In this document: piece after piece, positions 1 to 12,539 of the stretch | Layout: every line of letters starts with the position of its first letter | Position numbering within the stretch: the stretch's first letter is position 1 | Assembly: GCA_050084515.1 (NCBI GenBank) | Contig: CM114272.1 | Coordinates: forward strand, 61,752,001 to 61,816,000 | Length of the DNA: 64,000 nt | From: Blasia pusilla | Lineage: Eukaryota > Marchantiophyta > Marchantiopsida > Blasiales | Reading direction: 5' to 3' | Program-made: the position numbers and the translations under genes | Notes under the pieces: generated by a model | The model's input: only the letters and a program-made list of their open reading frames with translations | Told to the model about the DNA's origin: nothing | Database searches by the model: none

Positions 1-2669
1 TTATATTTTATCTTTTTTTACTATTTTGTCATTTTGTGCATATGAGGTTATTAATAATAATATCAATAATCATGAATATTATTAATGAAACATATGGGGG
101 TCATTATAAGTAGGAGGGTAAGAAGAAAAAAAAAATCTATAAGAAATGAGCGTTGGAACTAATTTACACCTTAGTTCATTTCCATCCAAGTTTCTTTTCA
201 TTCACACAAGTGTTCAAATAATTTTCTGAAATACTAATAGAGGGATTAGGAAATTGATAAAAAAAATACGTACATTACGATCACTATATGCTTGTTACTA
301 GTTTGTTTTGAATAATTAATATTTCAATTACCGAATGATGATAATTAAAATTCTTTATGGTAAACATATTATTATGGGCTGGCAATAAACTCCACACGTG
401 AAGTCTTTCAACTTAAAATTTCTTTTAGCTTATTAAATCAAAATCTAAATGGAAAATTGGTTTTTTGTAATTTAATTTATTCATTTTCAAAAAGGAATCC
501 TTGGGGGAAAAGTTTTAAGTCTAGTTAGTTTTTCATTTAAAAAATATTTTGTAATATTTATATGAAATTTATATTTAATTTAAAATTTTCATTTCAAGTG
601 AATTCTAGAGGGAAAATTCTATATTCTTTTAGAAAATTTGAGAAAATATAATACTATAATATCCGGAAATAGAACAGTATAATAGTGGAAAATTAATTAT
701 TATTCAAAATGATGAGATGTAATTTAATTTATTTTCTTTTTAAAATTTTCATTGCGAGGGATTTCTAAAAACTATTTTGAAAAAAAAAAAAAAACATTGG
801 ATCAAAATGAAAGAAAATTTTTTTAATTAACTGGGTGATGGAGGTTGGAAAAATAAGCAATGTTTGTTTCTTCCTAAATAAATGAGGCAAAAGTATGAAC
901 TTTTTTATATCAAGAGTTTCATGATTATTAAAATATTCAAGGAGATATTTATCACTATGGTCCATCAACTCTATAATTTTCAGCATGTGTGGAATAGAGT
1001 AATTATATTCTCCATTTGTGAGGTATTTCCATTTCCATCCAGATAATCCAGTCCATCGCTCGTGCAAAAAACTAATAGTGGCACATATACACATCCATTC
1101 GAAAAGATTATTAACATTAGTAACTTTTTTGCGTGAGATGATTGGAAATAAAAAGGATCCAATATGAGTTTTTAGAGTTCAAAATTACAAAATAATGCAT
1201 TTAATTTGGCTTTTAAAGAAAATTTTTATTTATTAATTAGGTGATTTATTCTCTTATTCCCATATTTCAATTAATAAAATAAAAAATATTTTTGAAAAAA
1301 TATACCTAAAATAGAGATTTTTTTCTCCCAATTGAGCTTGAAATTTTTTTAATATAAAATATAAAATATATTTCATTATTCTGAAGAATAAATTATATTC
1401 CAACACTCTTATATTATATTTTGCAATTTTATCCCAAAATTTGAATGGATTTTACCTCCAAAATCAATGTGAAAATTGATGTTTTGGCATGAATATTTTA
1501 AAAAATGGTGATAAACATGAGGGAGACTTCGTAAGATTGCATTGGGTTTAACTTCAATTAACTCCCATAAATTAATTCTTATTGAATTTTAAAATAATAA
1601 TAATAATTTCCTCGTTGAAACTTTCCCCTCATTCTACTTTTCTATAAAGTGTATCGTATTTCATAGAAAAATTTCACGAGTGGCACTCGTTCATTTGTCC
1701 TCCTAATGAACTAACATCGTTAATAGTATGATGAGATGGTAAGAAAGCAAATAATGGAGTTATTTTTTGGTATTTCTAGTCTCAAACAAGTGAAACCCTT
1801 CTTAAAACAAAAGTTCCCTTTGAAAATATAGTTGGTTCACACAAATTAAGATTTTATATGCATTGATGTTTGCTTCTTCGAAACCTTCTCTAACATCTAT
1901 AAAAAGAAATCATGAACGTTGGAACTCCAACCTTAGCCCACTTCTCAATATTAGAGGAGATATATAATAGAGTTTAGAAATGGCATAGCCTTCACTAAAT
2001 GTGAAAAAACTACTCTATGAACATCTGCATTGACCTAGAATCTTTTTTCATAATATGTTGTAAAATGAAAAGTATGTATTTAAGCCATTTCAAAGCACAA
2101 GTGGTATTACTAGTATTTCTTATTAATGAGAAATTTTTTTCTTAACGGTGCACCAAAAAATAAAAAAATCTAATTGCGTGTGTAATAAAAAAAATCCAAC
2201 TATCATATTGTCTAGTGTCAATAAAAAAAAATGTTGCAAAATGTTTTTCCTCTTTTAATAATATAGAAGATAAAAGATGCATTCTAATAGTTTTTTAGTT
2301 AGTTTTTTTCTATTAAAATTTAAAAGTCCATGAATAGGTTGGTGTTAATAAATAGTTTACTTTAAATTCATGATAAAATTCATTAAAATTGCATGACCAA
2401 TTTTTTCTCCATTGGTTGGGTTGCCAAAAAAAAACCCTTCAAAAAATCTTTTCAAATCTAATTTCCACAGTAAAAGAAGTTCAACCATAAAAAAATTCAT
2501 ATCACATTTTTAATGACTCGGAAACTTTCATGGGAAATAATTAGTTTTTTTCCATTATGAATTAATTATATATTTACCCTTCAACAATGAACACCAAATG
2601 GATTCATGGCTCTATCTATTACACAACACTTAAAACTTTACATATTAAGTGATAAAACTAGGTAAGATC
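1..2669. other. AT-rich intergenic DNA, no gene seen
   Basis: Very AT-rich sequence with many short poly-A/T runs. Short open frames exist on both strands but none shows a recognisable domain, codon bias or splice structure. I see nothing functional here. Confidence 0.6.
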
Positions 2670-2721
2670 TAATGAGAGGTACAAGTGAGGTACTCGACTA
2701 CCTCACTTGTACCTCTCATTA
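2670..2721. repeat. Perfect 23-bp hairpin
   Basis: Left arm 2670-2692 and right arm 2699-2721 are exact reverse complements with a 6-nt loop (CTCGAC). The arm contains AATGAGAGGTACAAGTGAGG. Related wording (tacctcc-cattag) recurs in the adjacent repeat array, so it is probably a recently inverted duplication of repeat sequence or a foldback element core. Confidence 0.85.
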
Positions 2722-3137
2722 ATATGGGCCAACTAGTTATAGCTTTTAGTTTCGAATTCCATCTATAATTATGACATACTATCTCACTTTTACCTCCCAT
2801 TAGCCTCACTATGCAAAGGGCCAATAATCATACTTCCAATCTTTTTATGATTATATGAATAAAAAGGTTTCTTTTCTTTTTATCCATATAATGAAAATAT
2901 TTTCTTACCATCTCATTGCCATATTTAGAGCATAGAGGGATTTGTGAATCAATAAGTTCTACTTTAGACCAAGTAGTTGTGGCTTTTAATTTCCATCCAT
3001 CTTCTTAGACATCATTTTTATTTTGGAAGGCCAATTAGTTATGGCTCCTAATTTTCATCTATCTTAGTTGGACCTACTACCTCATTTTTATTTGACAAGG
3101 CCAACTGCTATAGATATGGCTTTTTTATTTCCATCCA

Positions 3138-3700
3138 CTAGTTAGCATGCCCGTGCTACGCAGGAAAAGAGATATTATTGTAAAGAATTATTAGAAATAA
3201 GAAATTAAAGAGTGGGTATTTTTTTTAATCCACTCCTTACATACATAAAATCACCACTAAACCACTCCCCCATAAATATAACCCCAGGGCACCAATCAAA
3301 TTAAATCCCATTACTTCCTACAATAATTACTACTAAGTTTTAACCCATTCCTTACATACATAAAATCATCACTAAATCATTCTTCTGTAAATATAACTCT
3401 CACCAATCAAATTAAATCTCACTACTTCCTAAAATAATTATTACTAAGTTTTAATCCATTCCTCACATACATAAAATCACCACTAAACCACTCCCCCATA
3501 AATATAACTCCCACCAATAAAATTAAAACCCACTATTTCCTACAATAATTACTAACAAAAAAATTTCATTTCTTCTGAAATCCATAGCAAGTTACAAAAT
3601 GAATACATGAAAGAAAAAATAGTGACATGTTACTATCTTGTCCTATTATGGTTGTTATCTTGTCTTATTATACTTGTGAGGTTGCTCATTATAGTATAGA
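3138..3700 (-). mobile_element. Small non-autonomous Helitron
   Basis: Read on the minus strand it begins TCTATACTATAATGAGCAAC and ends CACGGGCATGCTAACTAG. A short GC-rich stem sits just before the CTAG end. It lies between A and T of the host site (A before the TC end, T after CTAG), as Helitrons require, and makes no target duplication. It cuts a unit of the surrounding tandem array exactly: unit text stops at 'ccatcca' and resumes after 3700. It has no coding capacity. Family assignment follows established Helitron terminal rules; the borders are read directly. Confidence 0.75.
3226..3560. repeat. Three ~113-bp tandem units inside the small Helitron
   Basis: Three copies of a unit with 'cttacatacataaaat', 'ccactaaaccactcccccat' and 'tacaataattacta' start near 3236, 3351 and 3462 (periods 115 and 111). 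They are internal to the Helitron at 3138-3700. Confidence 0.75.
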
Positions 3701-3932
3701 TTGTATTTATGCCCTCATTTTTATTTTACAAGGCCAACTAGTTACGGTTTTTAATATCCATCTATCTTCTCTAACTTATTTGTTTTAGAAAGCCAACTAA
3801 TTCTGGTTTTTAATTTCCATCCATCTTATAAGGACTTGCTATCTCCATTTTATTTTACAAGGCTAACTTCAGCAGTTTTGGTATTTTAATTTACATCCAT
3901 CTTATCAAGACCTCATTTTTATCTCAGAAGGC

Positions 3933-4270
3933 TTAAGAGAAAATATGATGTGACAAAATCACTGAATATGTTACAAATCTTGAAGATATAAAGTGGCCCA
4001 GTCATTCCGTGCGCTCATAGAAGAGCTTGAATTGATGGAACCTAGACATAGAGATAACTCGACATACGAGAATGCGCTATCGTTACATTTCTTGACTATT
4101 TGACTACTCGGGAAACTAGGGTTTTGTACCTATTTTCTTTGTTTCCATTTATAGAATTTTTTGACTCCTCCGATGTCTAAGTCTGCCACCAAAAATCTAG
4201 GATTTTCCTCATATAAGGGGTCCGATGAGATTAATTGTATACCACGAGAAGTAGATTTTGAGAATCCAAC
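3933..4270. mobile_element. LTR-like insert (possible solo LTR), copy 1
   Basis: About 338 bp inserted in the tandem array and flanked by AAGGC on both sides (3928-3932 and 4271-4275), a 5-bp target duplication typical of LTR elements. A diverged relative lies at about 20233-20646; both share 'ataactcgacatacgagaat', 'ctcgggaaactagggttt' and end in 'gagaatccaac'. No coding sequence. A solo LTR is the simplest reading; a MITE is possible. Confidence 0.5.
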
Positions 4271-4673
4271 AAGGCCAACTAATAATCTATCTTATTGAGA
4301 CCATTATCTCATTATTACTTTAGAAGGCTAACTAGTTATGGCTTTTAATTTCAATCCGTCATCCTATGACCTCTTTTTCTAAAGAAAACCAATTGGTTAT
4401 GGCTTTTAATGCCCATTTCTCTCATTAGGACGTACTACTTCATTTTATTTTACAAGGCCAACTACAAATTTTTTTATTAAAATTTTTTTTCCATATGATT
4501 AGGACCCCATTTTTATTCTAGAAGGCCGAACTAGTTATGATTTTTTCATTTCCATCCATCTTATTATAACTTTTTTTTAGAAGGCCAAGTTGTTGTGGCT
4601 TTTAATTCCCAACCATCTTATTAGCACCTACTACCTCATTTCTATTCTACAGGCCAACTTCAGAAGTTATCCA

Positions 4674-5258
4674 TCTATATTATTAAGAGATGATGGATTT
4701 ACAAAATCCCTCTTTTAGACACGAGTCCTTTGAGGATTCCTCTCATGTTAACATGTGTCATTTTAGGAATTACTGGACGCGTGTGCATTACATGAGTTAT
4801 TGTGGTAAAATTGTGATTAAGGACTTAGCTTGCCCCTAAAATCAATTTCAAAAAATCCTATTAGTTAAGAGAGAATTAACAATCATGTTGGCATGAGCAA
4901 TCTATTGTGTGAACATGAGAGGAAATTGAAAATTGAAGGGGCCTGGAATAATAATAACATAGGCAGATTAACTTGAAAAAGACCACAAGAAATTAAATTT
5001 AAAAAAAGATAGAAATCAAACAAAAAAAATATACACTCTCTCCTTATCCCATCCATCTTATCTATGAAGCATATCTCTATCTATATTGGAGGATACAATT
5101 TTTTTTTATAGGTGTTCCTCCGCTTAACACATGTAACTAGATGTCCCTCAAAAATACTTTTGGTCGTGTTAATTGGGATTCATGTTCGGTTAATTGGGCT
5201 CACATTGAATATGAAATCATTAAACGAGATGGGATATGTGCATCGCACGCTCCTTACT
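4674..5258 (+). mobile_element. Possible Helitron relic
   Basis: Begins TCTATATTATTAAGAGATG, preceded by A, and near 5238-5258 has 'gtgcatcgcacgctccttact', the same style of 3' end seen in the Helitron at 36035-36997. The terminal CTRR has decayed. The start coincides with array text 'ccatct', so the left border is less certain than for the element at 3138. Confidence 0.35.
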
Positions 5259-5419
5259 ATTACCTACTAGAGCCCAATCCCATGGACTCGCACTGAGGCC
5301 GTGACGACCCCTCATTTATGTGTCCAAAAAAATTTGCCAGTGGATAATGTAACCAAACGATTCCCACTAACTACTTCTCGTCATTACCAAGTTGAGGCCG
5401 CAGAACACTGTGACATTTC

Positions 5420-5835
5420 TACACCCAGAAGTTTTGGGCGTAGAAAAACTAGCGACCCCTCTATAGTCGCGGGTTCTTGGTGTGCATGGGATATGGCCCT
5501 TAGTGACAAATTAGGGGAGTAAGACAAAAATAAATTTCTACGCCCAAAATTTGTGGGCATAGAAAAATTGGCAACCCCTCCATGGTCGTGGGTTTCTCTT
5601 GTGCATGGGATTTGGCCCTTAGAGGTTGATTCCATGGACACTCGCGGAGGTCTCGGCAACCCATTTTCTACCCCTAAGACAATTTATGGAGAAAAAAAAT
5701 TTGGTCACAAATAAGTACTTCCGATCCTCCGTCGGTCACAATGACGTCGGACCAATTCTGCGCCCAAACGCTTCGGGCACGGACAAATTAACAACCTTCT
5801 ATGGTCACGGAGACCATGTGCATGGAATCAACCCC
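5420..5835. repeat. Three imperfect repeats upstream of LPPE
   Basis: Copies start near 5420, 5538 and 5758. Each has a 'cgcccaaaa-tt-gggc' foldback followed by 'gacccctc-atggtcg-ggg' and 'gtgcatggga'. The first two are 118 bp apart. No gene is apparent; an open frame through them is a by-product of the repeat. Confidence 0.6.
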
Positions 5836-6507
5836 TCATGAACCTTATTAGTGCCTGCCCCTAATACGTGCAGTTCATAGCCTGCCCGGCCGCCACGTGG
5901 CCCGTCGATCTGGAGGCGAAAAGATTCGCAAAATGCCAACAGAAACGGAAAGAAAAGAAAAGAAGAAAAGAAAAAAGAAAAGGGAAAGAAAGAGAGAGTT
6001 GAGGGAGAAGTTTGTCCCCAGTTTTCCCGGTTTCACGAGGGGAAGGGTTATGGGGTTTACGCCTGTGAAAATGGGTGTGCGGGATGCAGAAGGGAGCGAT
6101 GGCGGAGGGAAATGGGCGAGTGGGGGAGGGTGAAATCGCGGCAGTCTTCGCGAGTGAGCGCCAAATTCGATGTGGGCTATGGCGACGCCGCTAAGGGTAG
6201 CGATGAGCGGCAGCAGAAGGAGCCAGTGCGAACGGACTGAGATGCAAAGAAACGAATCAGCCGTTGCGGTTTGGCGAAATGGGCCGATGTCTTCTCCTCC
6301 TCCTCCACCACCCGCGCAATCTACGAGATGCGAGGTGCGGCGCGCTTGCTTCTCTCGTCGTGTCTGCGGGCTGCCGTGCACATGTTGCGCTCATCCCGCA
6401 TGAGCGCCTCTTGGGCTGCAGAGAGGAGCAAGAAGGATACTTCAAAAGGTGTGTCTGTATGGCCGCGAGAACATTAGAGAGCAAGAGGGGGACTGTACTC
6501 ATTAATT

Positions 6508-6508
<1 letters not shown>

Positions 6509-6538
<30 letters not shown>

Positions 6539-6583
6539 TAATTAAGTAGTGCATGTGTTGGCCGTGAGGATAGTGTAGCAGAT

Positions 6584-6634
<51 letters not shown>

Positions 6635-6748
6635 GACAGACAGACAGACACAAAGAATGGTCGGTTGTGCTTAATAATCAGACGTGAAAATTGGAGAGGG
6701 AGAGGACAGTAATGAAGTGGGAATATTCAGAGGATACTCAGACGTGAG

Positions 6749-6794
<46 letters not shown>
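6509..6794. repeat. GA, TG and ACAG microsatellites in the LPPE leader region
   Basis: (AG)n at 6509-6534, (TG)n at 6583-6600, (GA)n at 6601-6618, (ACAG)n at 6617-6650 and (AG)n at 6753-6794, with a short repeated 'cagacgtga' at 6679 and 6739. GA-rich tracts just upstream of the start codon are common in plant promoters and 5' leaders and can bind GAGA-type (BPC) factors; that role is inferred. Confidence 0.8.
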
Positions 6795-6798
<4 letters not shown>

Positions 6799-6901
6799 GT
6801 TATGTAAGTGGTGCCTGTGGTGGCGTTGAATGAGAGAGTATTAGAGATCGGGAAGGAAAGAGGTGAGGGGAGAGGGTGACCGACGAGTTTCTTGAATTTC
6901 C

Positions 6902-9113
6902 ATGGTGGCGGTGATGATAATGCAGAGCCTCCCATGCAGAGCTCCAGTCGTGAGATTGTCGTCTGCGGTGCACCATAAGCCATGGAACGTGGCGGATAGC
7001 AGAGTGAGGTCGGTGAGAGCTGCCATGGAGATGGAAAAGCTGGTAATTGCCGAGGATCGGCCCGCGATAACTAAAACTACTGGGCTCCAGACTCTTCTCA
7101 ACAAAGCGGTAATTCTCTGGTTCTCTCTTCGCGCAATTGAAGTCCCCCTCAAACGATTTATCGAACTTCAGCTCTCCGCTTTCCTGTGGCCCTCCATAAG
7201 TAGGGATCTCGCGTTTGGCCTGGCGAATTGCTCGTTCCGTGTGCTTCAAGTTCGTGGAACTGCTTGAATGAATCGTCCAGAATTACTGGTTTGATTTTAT
7301 TATCTTCTGTGGAGGCTGTGCGTAATTTCGTAACTGGTCCTATAATTACCACTACAATATTATCGAGAGGAATTACAATGTTCGTCCTGTCTCCGTCCAA
7401 AACACCTGCATTCACTGGTCATATTATTTGGTTCAGGGTTCGTAAGGTTTACAGATTATGAAAGAGATTCGCAGCAGAAACCCCAAATTTCTGAATTCTG
7501 AGTAGTCACCAGTTTCTTAGTATCGTATCTTCATCGAGTTATGAAGATGAGGATGAGCTCATTCTCATTCAAGTTTGTGGGATTTTCCAGTCTAAATTGC
7601 TAGTCTCCTCCGCTACCGGTGGGTTAATTTTGTGGAGGCACGACGAGCATAGACTGTGGATGTTCATTGGAGCCGTTGCATGTGGAGGCATTTGCAAAGG
7701 GCTGAAGTATCTGATCAACCACAAGCGGCCTCCAACTGCTGATGGACGCAAGATGGATCCAGGAATGCCTTCATCACATGCTCAGGGCTTCATGTTTCTG
7801 AGCACATACGCTGGTCTTTCCTGTACGTTTTGCATATCTTTCAGTTCGTTTCTTTCATGTGCAGAAACTATGAACTCTACTGCTCTACTGCCCTTGTCTC
7901 TTGTCCTCCCCGACCGGCTGCCGCAGTACTGGCTTCACGAAAGTCGGAAGGTTGATATTAGACCGACATCTTTCTCAGATTCCAAGATCTGAAAAGCAGC
8001 CTTGAGTCATGCAGGCAGGTGTCAGACTAGTCGTCACAGTGGCTTGTGGCCTAGTTCTATTTTACTCTACTAGTTCCACCTTGTATCTTCTCTGGTTGCT
8101 TCATTCCAATCCCTTTTTATGGATGAGTGCTTGTCTCTCCACTTGAAGTAACATCTGTTGTTTTTCAACACCGCGATTGGAAGTTCCATACTTCGACGTT
8201 GCTTAAAAGATCCTGACATTATTGTCAACTACAGAAGACGAAGGATGTGGTGTTGTCTCCAGAGAATATTCTCTGGCGATTTCATACTCGAAAGAATGTC
8301 GTTTATAATGGTCTCTGGAGAATTCCCATACTCTGAAGAAGGCCTTAGACATTTCTTTGAGAATGACGAGTTTCTGTAAACCCCAATGGAAGACGTAACA
8401 GTTGGTTCACAATCTTCAGAAAGAAACTAACTTGAATTGTGGTGGATGGCAGTGCTTCTCGAGCAGGGTGTTCGAGTCTGGACAGTAGTGAGTTCATTTT
8501 TAATGGTTGTATTTTGTGCCTATTTGGTAAGCTGCTTCCTCTTGGAATTTTAATTCTTGAAAGAACTGGGGTCACATTTTCAAGTCTTGCTAAGAGAACT
8601 TCATGGAAATCTTGACCACTTCCAAGGAGTGTGAGTGAACATTTCTCATTGAATCTACCACAGTAGATAGCAGTTACTAGCAGAGCCTAGCAAGGAGGAA
8701 AGGCTAACACCACAAACCATACAACCCAGACCTAGTCAACTGATCCGAGTGTTTGTCCCCAAATGCAGAAAAATAGTCTGATCTCTTATAGGAGTGTATG
8801 TAAATTGATATGCTAATTGTTCCATTCTTACTGTAATTGAACTGACTCACAAACACTAACTTAGAGTTGGAATGTGCAATTCCAGTCATGGCTGCGGATT
8901 GCTGAGGGACTCCATACCGTACCCCAAGTCCTGGTTGGTGGAGCTCTGGGCACCACCATTGCTAGTTGCTGGCTGTGGCTCTGGACTATGGGTATTGAAT
9001 CATTCATAGAGAACTCACCATCAGCCAAGATTTTCTTGTTGGTGGTATCATTGTTTGCGGGAATCTTGTTATGCAATTTTGTCATCAAGTTTTGGTTTCC
9101 AAAAAGGGCTTAG
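6902..9113 (+). CDS. LPPE: Chloroplast lipid phosphate phosphatase epsilon (PAP2 family), 4 exons
   Basis: Modelled exons 6902-7108, 7591-7822, 8453-8526 and 8887 minus one (8886)-9113, all with GT/AG borders and consistent phase, give 246 aa. Members dephosphorylate phosphatidate in plastid envelopes to supply diacylglycerol. Residues 1-50 are basic and Ser/Ala-containing, fitting a transit peptide. The three PAP2 signature blocks are visible: KYLINHKRP (K-x6-RP), MPSSHAQ (PSxH) and LRIAEGLHTVPQV (R-x5-H), in that order, among hydrophobic segments. The C-terminal Q instead of D after the last His matches the epsilon subgroup as I know it. Length is slightly below the usual ~280 aa, mostly in the transit region. 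Start chosen at 6902 (ccATGG context). Upstream lies a GA-rich leader. Plant-specific subfamily call is confident; exon 3, only 74 bp, is the least certain border. Confidence 0.85.
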
Positions 9114-10185
9114 GAATACATTCTTTTTACTATTCGATCGTCAGACCTCCTCAGATTTTGCCCCGGAAACCATACAATTTTCTGCTCTACCAGACGAATT
9201 TCCAGAGATAGTTAACTCGGGATACTCTACCCCTCATGGGACTTGTCACACTCTCATAAGCACTGTCTTGTCAACTTTACAGCTTTATTAGAGAGTAGCA
9301 GGAACTTTCCCTAAACTGTATCAGACCTTGGACATACCATATCCAGTAGGAATCAGGTCCAAGTAGCCTATTACTTGTAGACTATCTAGGTCTGAGGGCA
9401 CAACAAGCTTGATTCGATCATTGTATGTACTGCAAAAATACTCTCAACGCACGTCTCATCGCAGCCAAGAATCCATTCAGCCATGCTCTCCCACAAATTA
9501 CAACTCTGGAACTGATTGCTGCTTAGAAGTGCCCCATCCAGAAGCAACATACGAAGGTCATTCATTCCCTGTAAAATCACACAGTAATGTTATATTATCA
9601 TGTGAATCGTCAACTTATTCTGTTGTGAGAAGGGGTTTTTACTTCAACCCACCATTTTACCTATTGTGATGTCTGATTGAGTTCATGGAGTCTTTTGACT
9701 CCTAATATTTTCACAGCTTTCTTCAACTAACACATTTCTGTCATAGAGTCTCGCCGCGCGGAGGTATTCCCAAATTCAACTTCCTGCCACTGCTCTAGGA
9801 CAGTCGTCATGCCAGGGAGTATCACTGTGCGCTTCGTAATGTCAGTCGGTTGACCATTGCCCCACTAAGGAATGCACAACTCCAGAAGCAATAGCTGCTG
9901 CAACTATGAAGGTTCTGCACGGTCACGGATGCAGCAAATTCTCTCACTGCCTTGTGATCATGGGGTCTTCCTCGTCAAAGAACAGTCTCAGGATGAGTTG
10001 TTGTCCCTTGATGAATAGTAGTGCACTATACTCCCATTCTGAAAACTCTCTCTTCTCGCCCAGAAGTAAGTTTGAACTTTGTTTAGAATTCGAGCTAGTG
10101 GAGTGGAAATCAACTCATTCAACAGATTGTTTGCAATCACACTCCCAAATAAACTCCACATAATACCAATCCTTCAAATTGTGTG
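9114..10185. other. LPPE 3' flank, no gene seen
   Basis: Mixed-composition sequence directly after the LPPE stop, likely 3' UTR followed by intergenic DNA. Short open frames show no domain. Confidence 0.5.
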
Positions 10186-10350
10186 CCATTTGGTACATCC
10201 AAAGTAACCCTCCTTTGAAACTCATATTTGAAACCCTCTTAAGCCAAACTAAATTGTAAACAAATCATTTGGTAAATCCAAAGTAACCCTCCTTCGAAAT
10301 CAAAATGGTCATGGAAACAAATCAATTGGTAAATCCAAAGTAACCTTAAC
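10186..10350. repeat. Short tandem repeat, three units
   Basis: Three copies of 'ttggtaaatccaaagtaacc' (first copy with one change) near 10191, 10270 and 10325, separated by diverged spacers. Confidence 0.7.
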
Positions 10351-10560
10351 TTTTAAATAAATTGTCATGAGCAAAAGCAAGTAAAGCCAAGAAAATTGTA
10401 AACTAATCATTAATAAAATAACAAAAAAGCTTTTCTTCTTTCCTCCTTTCAGCAATGAGTCCACCTACGTCCTCTAAAATCCAAGGACCTCCAAATGAAC
10501 ATAAGCTATTCCTTAATTTGCATGGGACTGACACTAATTCTACGTTAAGGTTTTGCTCAA

Positions 10561-10779
10561 GAGCATTAGGAAGAGAATTTCTGTTTTTTCATTTGTATTT
10601 GAGCCCTCTCTTCACTTGGAATGATTCACTTAAGGGCATTAGTAAAAGAATTTCTTTTTTCTCAATTGGATTTGAGCCCTCTCTTCACTTGGAATGATTC
10701 ACTTAAGAGCATTAGGAAGAGAATTTCTTTTTTCTCATTTGGATTTAAGCCCTCTCTTCACTTGGAATGATTCACATGG
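10561..10779. repeat. Three 73-bp tandem repeats
   Basis: Copies start at 10561, 10634 and 10707, each with 'attaggaagagaatttct' or a close variant and 'gccctctcttcacttggaat'. Exact 73-bp spacing; high identity implies recent duplication. The open frame across them is not periodic in a protein sense (73 is not a multiple of 3). Confidence 0.9.
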
Positions 10780-12180
10780 AAAGTAACTTAGATAACTTGC
10801 CATCATGTGATTCACTCATAGCAATGAATGGCCCTCGTATTTAACCCAGCCTCTTTGATGTGAGAATGGACTTGGCTTGACTATAGTAAACTCTATTCAA
10901 AGCTCTATGCGAGGATTCCTTTCCACGTTTATATATCTTTGATACATATTTTCATATGTGTGAGTCGTACTTCCATGGTTGAAAGTAATTACCAACTTTA
11001 TAAGTAGTGTAGATGGGGTTATGACTTTATAAGTCCTTGTATGAGGATGGTTCCGCACGATGGTTACAATCAAATGTTAAAATATTATATGATTTGTTCT
11101 TTAAATTTTCCTTCTAGGTGCTTTTTTGGGATGGATTATCCCACCCCCTTCCATCCATTATGTCTACCACTTGCTCCTAATATGGGATATTCTCGCTTCT
11201 CCTTAAGTTTGAATTCCCAACCCATATGAATTTCTATGAAAGAAGCATTAAGTGCAACTTGTGCAAGGAGATGTGCAACTTTGAAAAACATTATTCTCAA
11301 ACCTCCCAATAAGTCGAGCTTGAGTCATCCTCAATTGTCGAATTTTTCGTGCACCTGCATCAATCTTGTGTGATCAGAAGCTTGTGTCCACACAATCCCG
11401 CTCTTGATACTGATTTGCATCCAAACACACTCGTTTTAGCCACACTTAGGGCCAACCATCCATACCAGATCACATGTCCCATGAGTCGAGGCCTCGAGTC
11501 AACCCTCAAACTCAATCTTCTTAAAAAATATAGGAACCAAGCTAATCCCTTAATCTCCGATGCTTGCCAACCATTTAAGATTTGGGAGAGACTTTCTAAA
11601 TAGTTGAGGGACTTGAAATGGGGCTAGCGCGCGACAATCTCAACTGTTCAACTATCGTCAATGAATTACTATGGGGGCATCCTCATGCTCTGAGAATTGC
11701 AATCTCAAAATTTTCATATTCTATGAGTAGATTTTGCAATAGTATAATATAATATAATGTAGAGGTTGGGAATCCAAGGTATTCCCAATATCGGAATCTA
11801 TTCATTGAGATTGATATATGTTTTTACTTGGATCCAAATTCTTTAGGGTAAAACCTCTTCATGAATTGGAGCACTCTATCGTCTTTGAGCAACCAAGGAT
11901 AGTCACCTCTAGCATGGGAGTTTCCAATACTAGCCATTTTATACGCATGCGCAAATGCTAGCACTCCATTGTCTCTCTTCAAACACGTCAAAAATCTCAA
12001 GATGTGGGAGTAATAAATTCATTCACTAGCTTCTAGAAGTGGCATTACAAATCACAAGGAAAATGGCTTGTAAATTTTGGAAAAATACTCCTAAGGAAAA
12101 TTCGAGGAAGTAGAGAGCTCATTAAAGACTTCACAAATGTGTGTTATTACATGCCTAAGTTCTGAAAGAAAATAGAGTTG
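10780..12180. other. Intergenic, no gene seen
   Basis: AT-rich DNA without recognised coding or repeat structure. Confidence 0.5.
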
Positions 12181-12249
12181 GGGTGGTGGATTTCACCTTT
12201 GGACCCTCAAATTCGGTTGTGTTTAGAACTACAAGATTCAAGAAGGTTG

Positions 12250-12530
12250 GAGGGATGGACATGTCGCATGAGTACCTACGGCCCGCATTCGAGCCCCCCG
12301 ATTTTGTGGCCTGCAACGAGGCCTGCGTAGGGCTTGGCCCTAAGCCCGCCATGTGCGTGCCCTGCACGAGCCACAAAACCGGTGCAAGCTTGGCCAGCAT
12401 GGGTGCCCGCTACGGGCTCGGAGGGCTCTAGGGTGCGGGCTGCGGGTTCTCGGGCTCACACAGACATGTCCGTAGTAGGGACGGACATGGACATATATGC
12501 GGACACAGACTTTGTCTGTGTGTAACCTAA
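12250..12530. repeat. GC-rich patch with GGACATGTCC-like palindromes
   Basis: An isolated GC-rich stretch ('gcctgcgtagggcttggccc') followed by 'agacatgtccgtag', 'acggacatggacat' and 'cagactttgtctgtg'. The same palindrome-rich wording flanks the Copia element at 23084-23300 and 28500-28735, so this is a dispersed repeat family rather than a gene. Confidence 0.55.
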
Positions 12531-12539
12531 GATCCACCC

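Larger units (their letters stand above)
2720..4673. repeat. Degenerate ~70-bp tandem repeat array, interrupted
   Basis: Units resemble 'ctcatttttattttagaaggccaactagttatggcttttaatttccatccatcttattagg' in part and recur near 2728, 2965, 3040, 3100, 3720, 3790, 3860, 4265, 4320, 4390, 4455, 4530, 4590 and 4650. Units are diverged, so the array is old. Two foreign inserts (3138-3700 and 3933-4270) interrupt units cleanly, which gives a natural test of insert borders. Confidence 0.7.

Noticed and set aside
3226-3560. CRISPR-like array
   Set aside because: Three AT-rich ~113-bp imperfect direct repeats inside a Helitron in a plant genome; no spacer structure.
5875-6381. 168-codon minus-strand open frame upstream of LPPE
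   Set aside because: Low-complexity Phe/Leu/Ser run from an AAAG-rich tract on the plus strand, with no domain and overlapping open frames on both strands.
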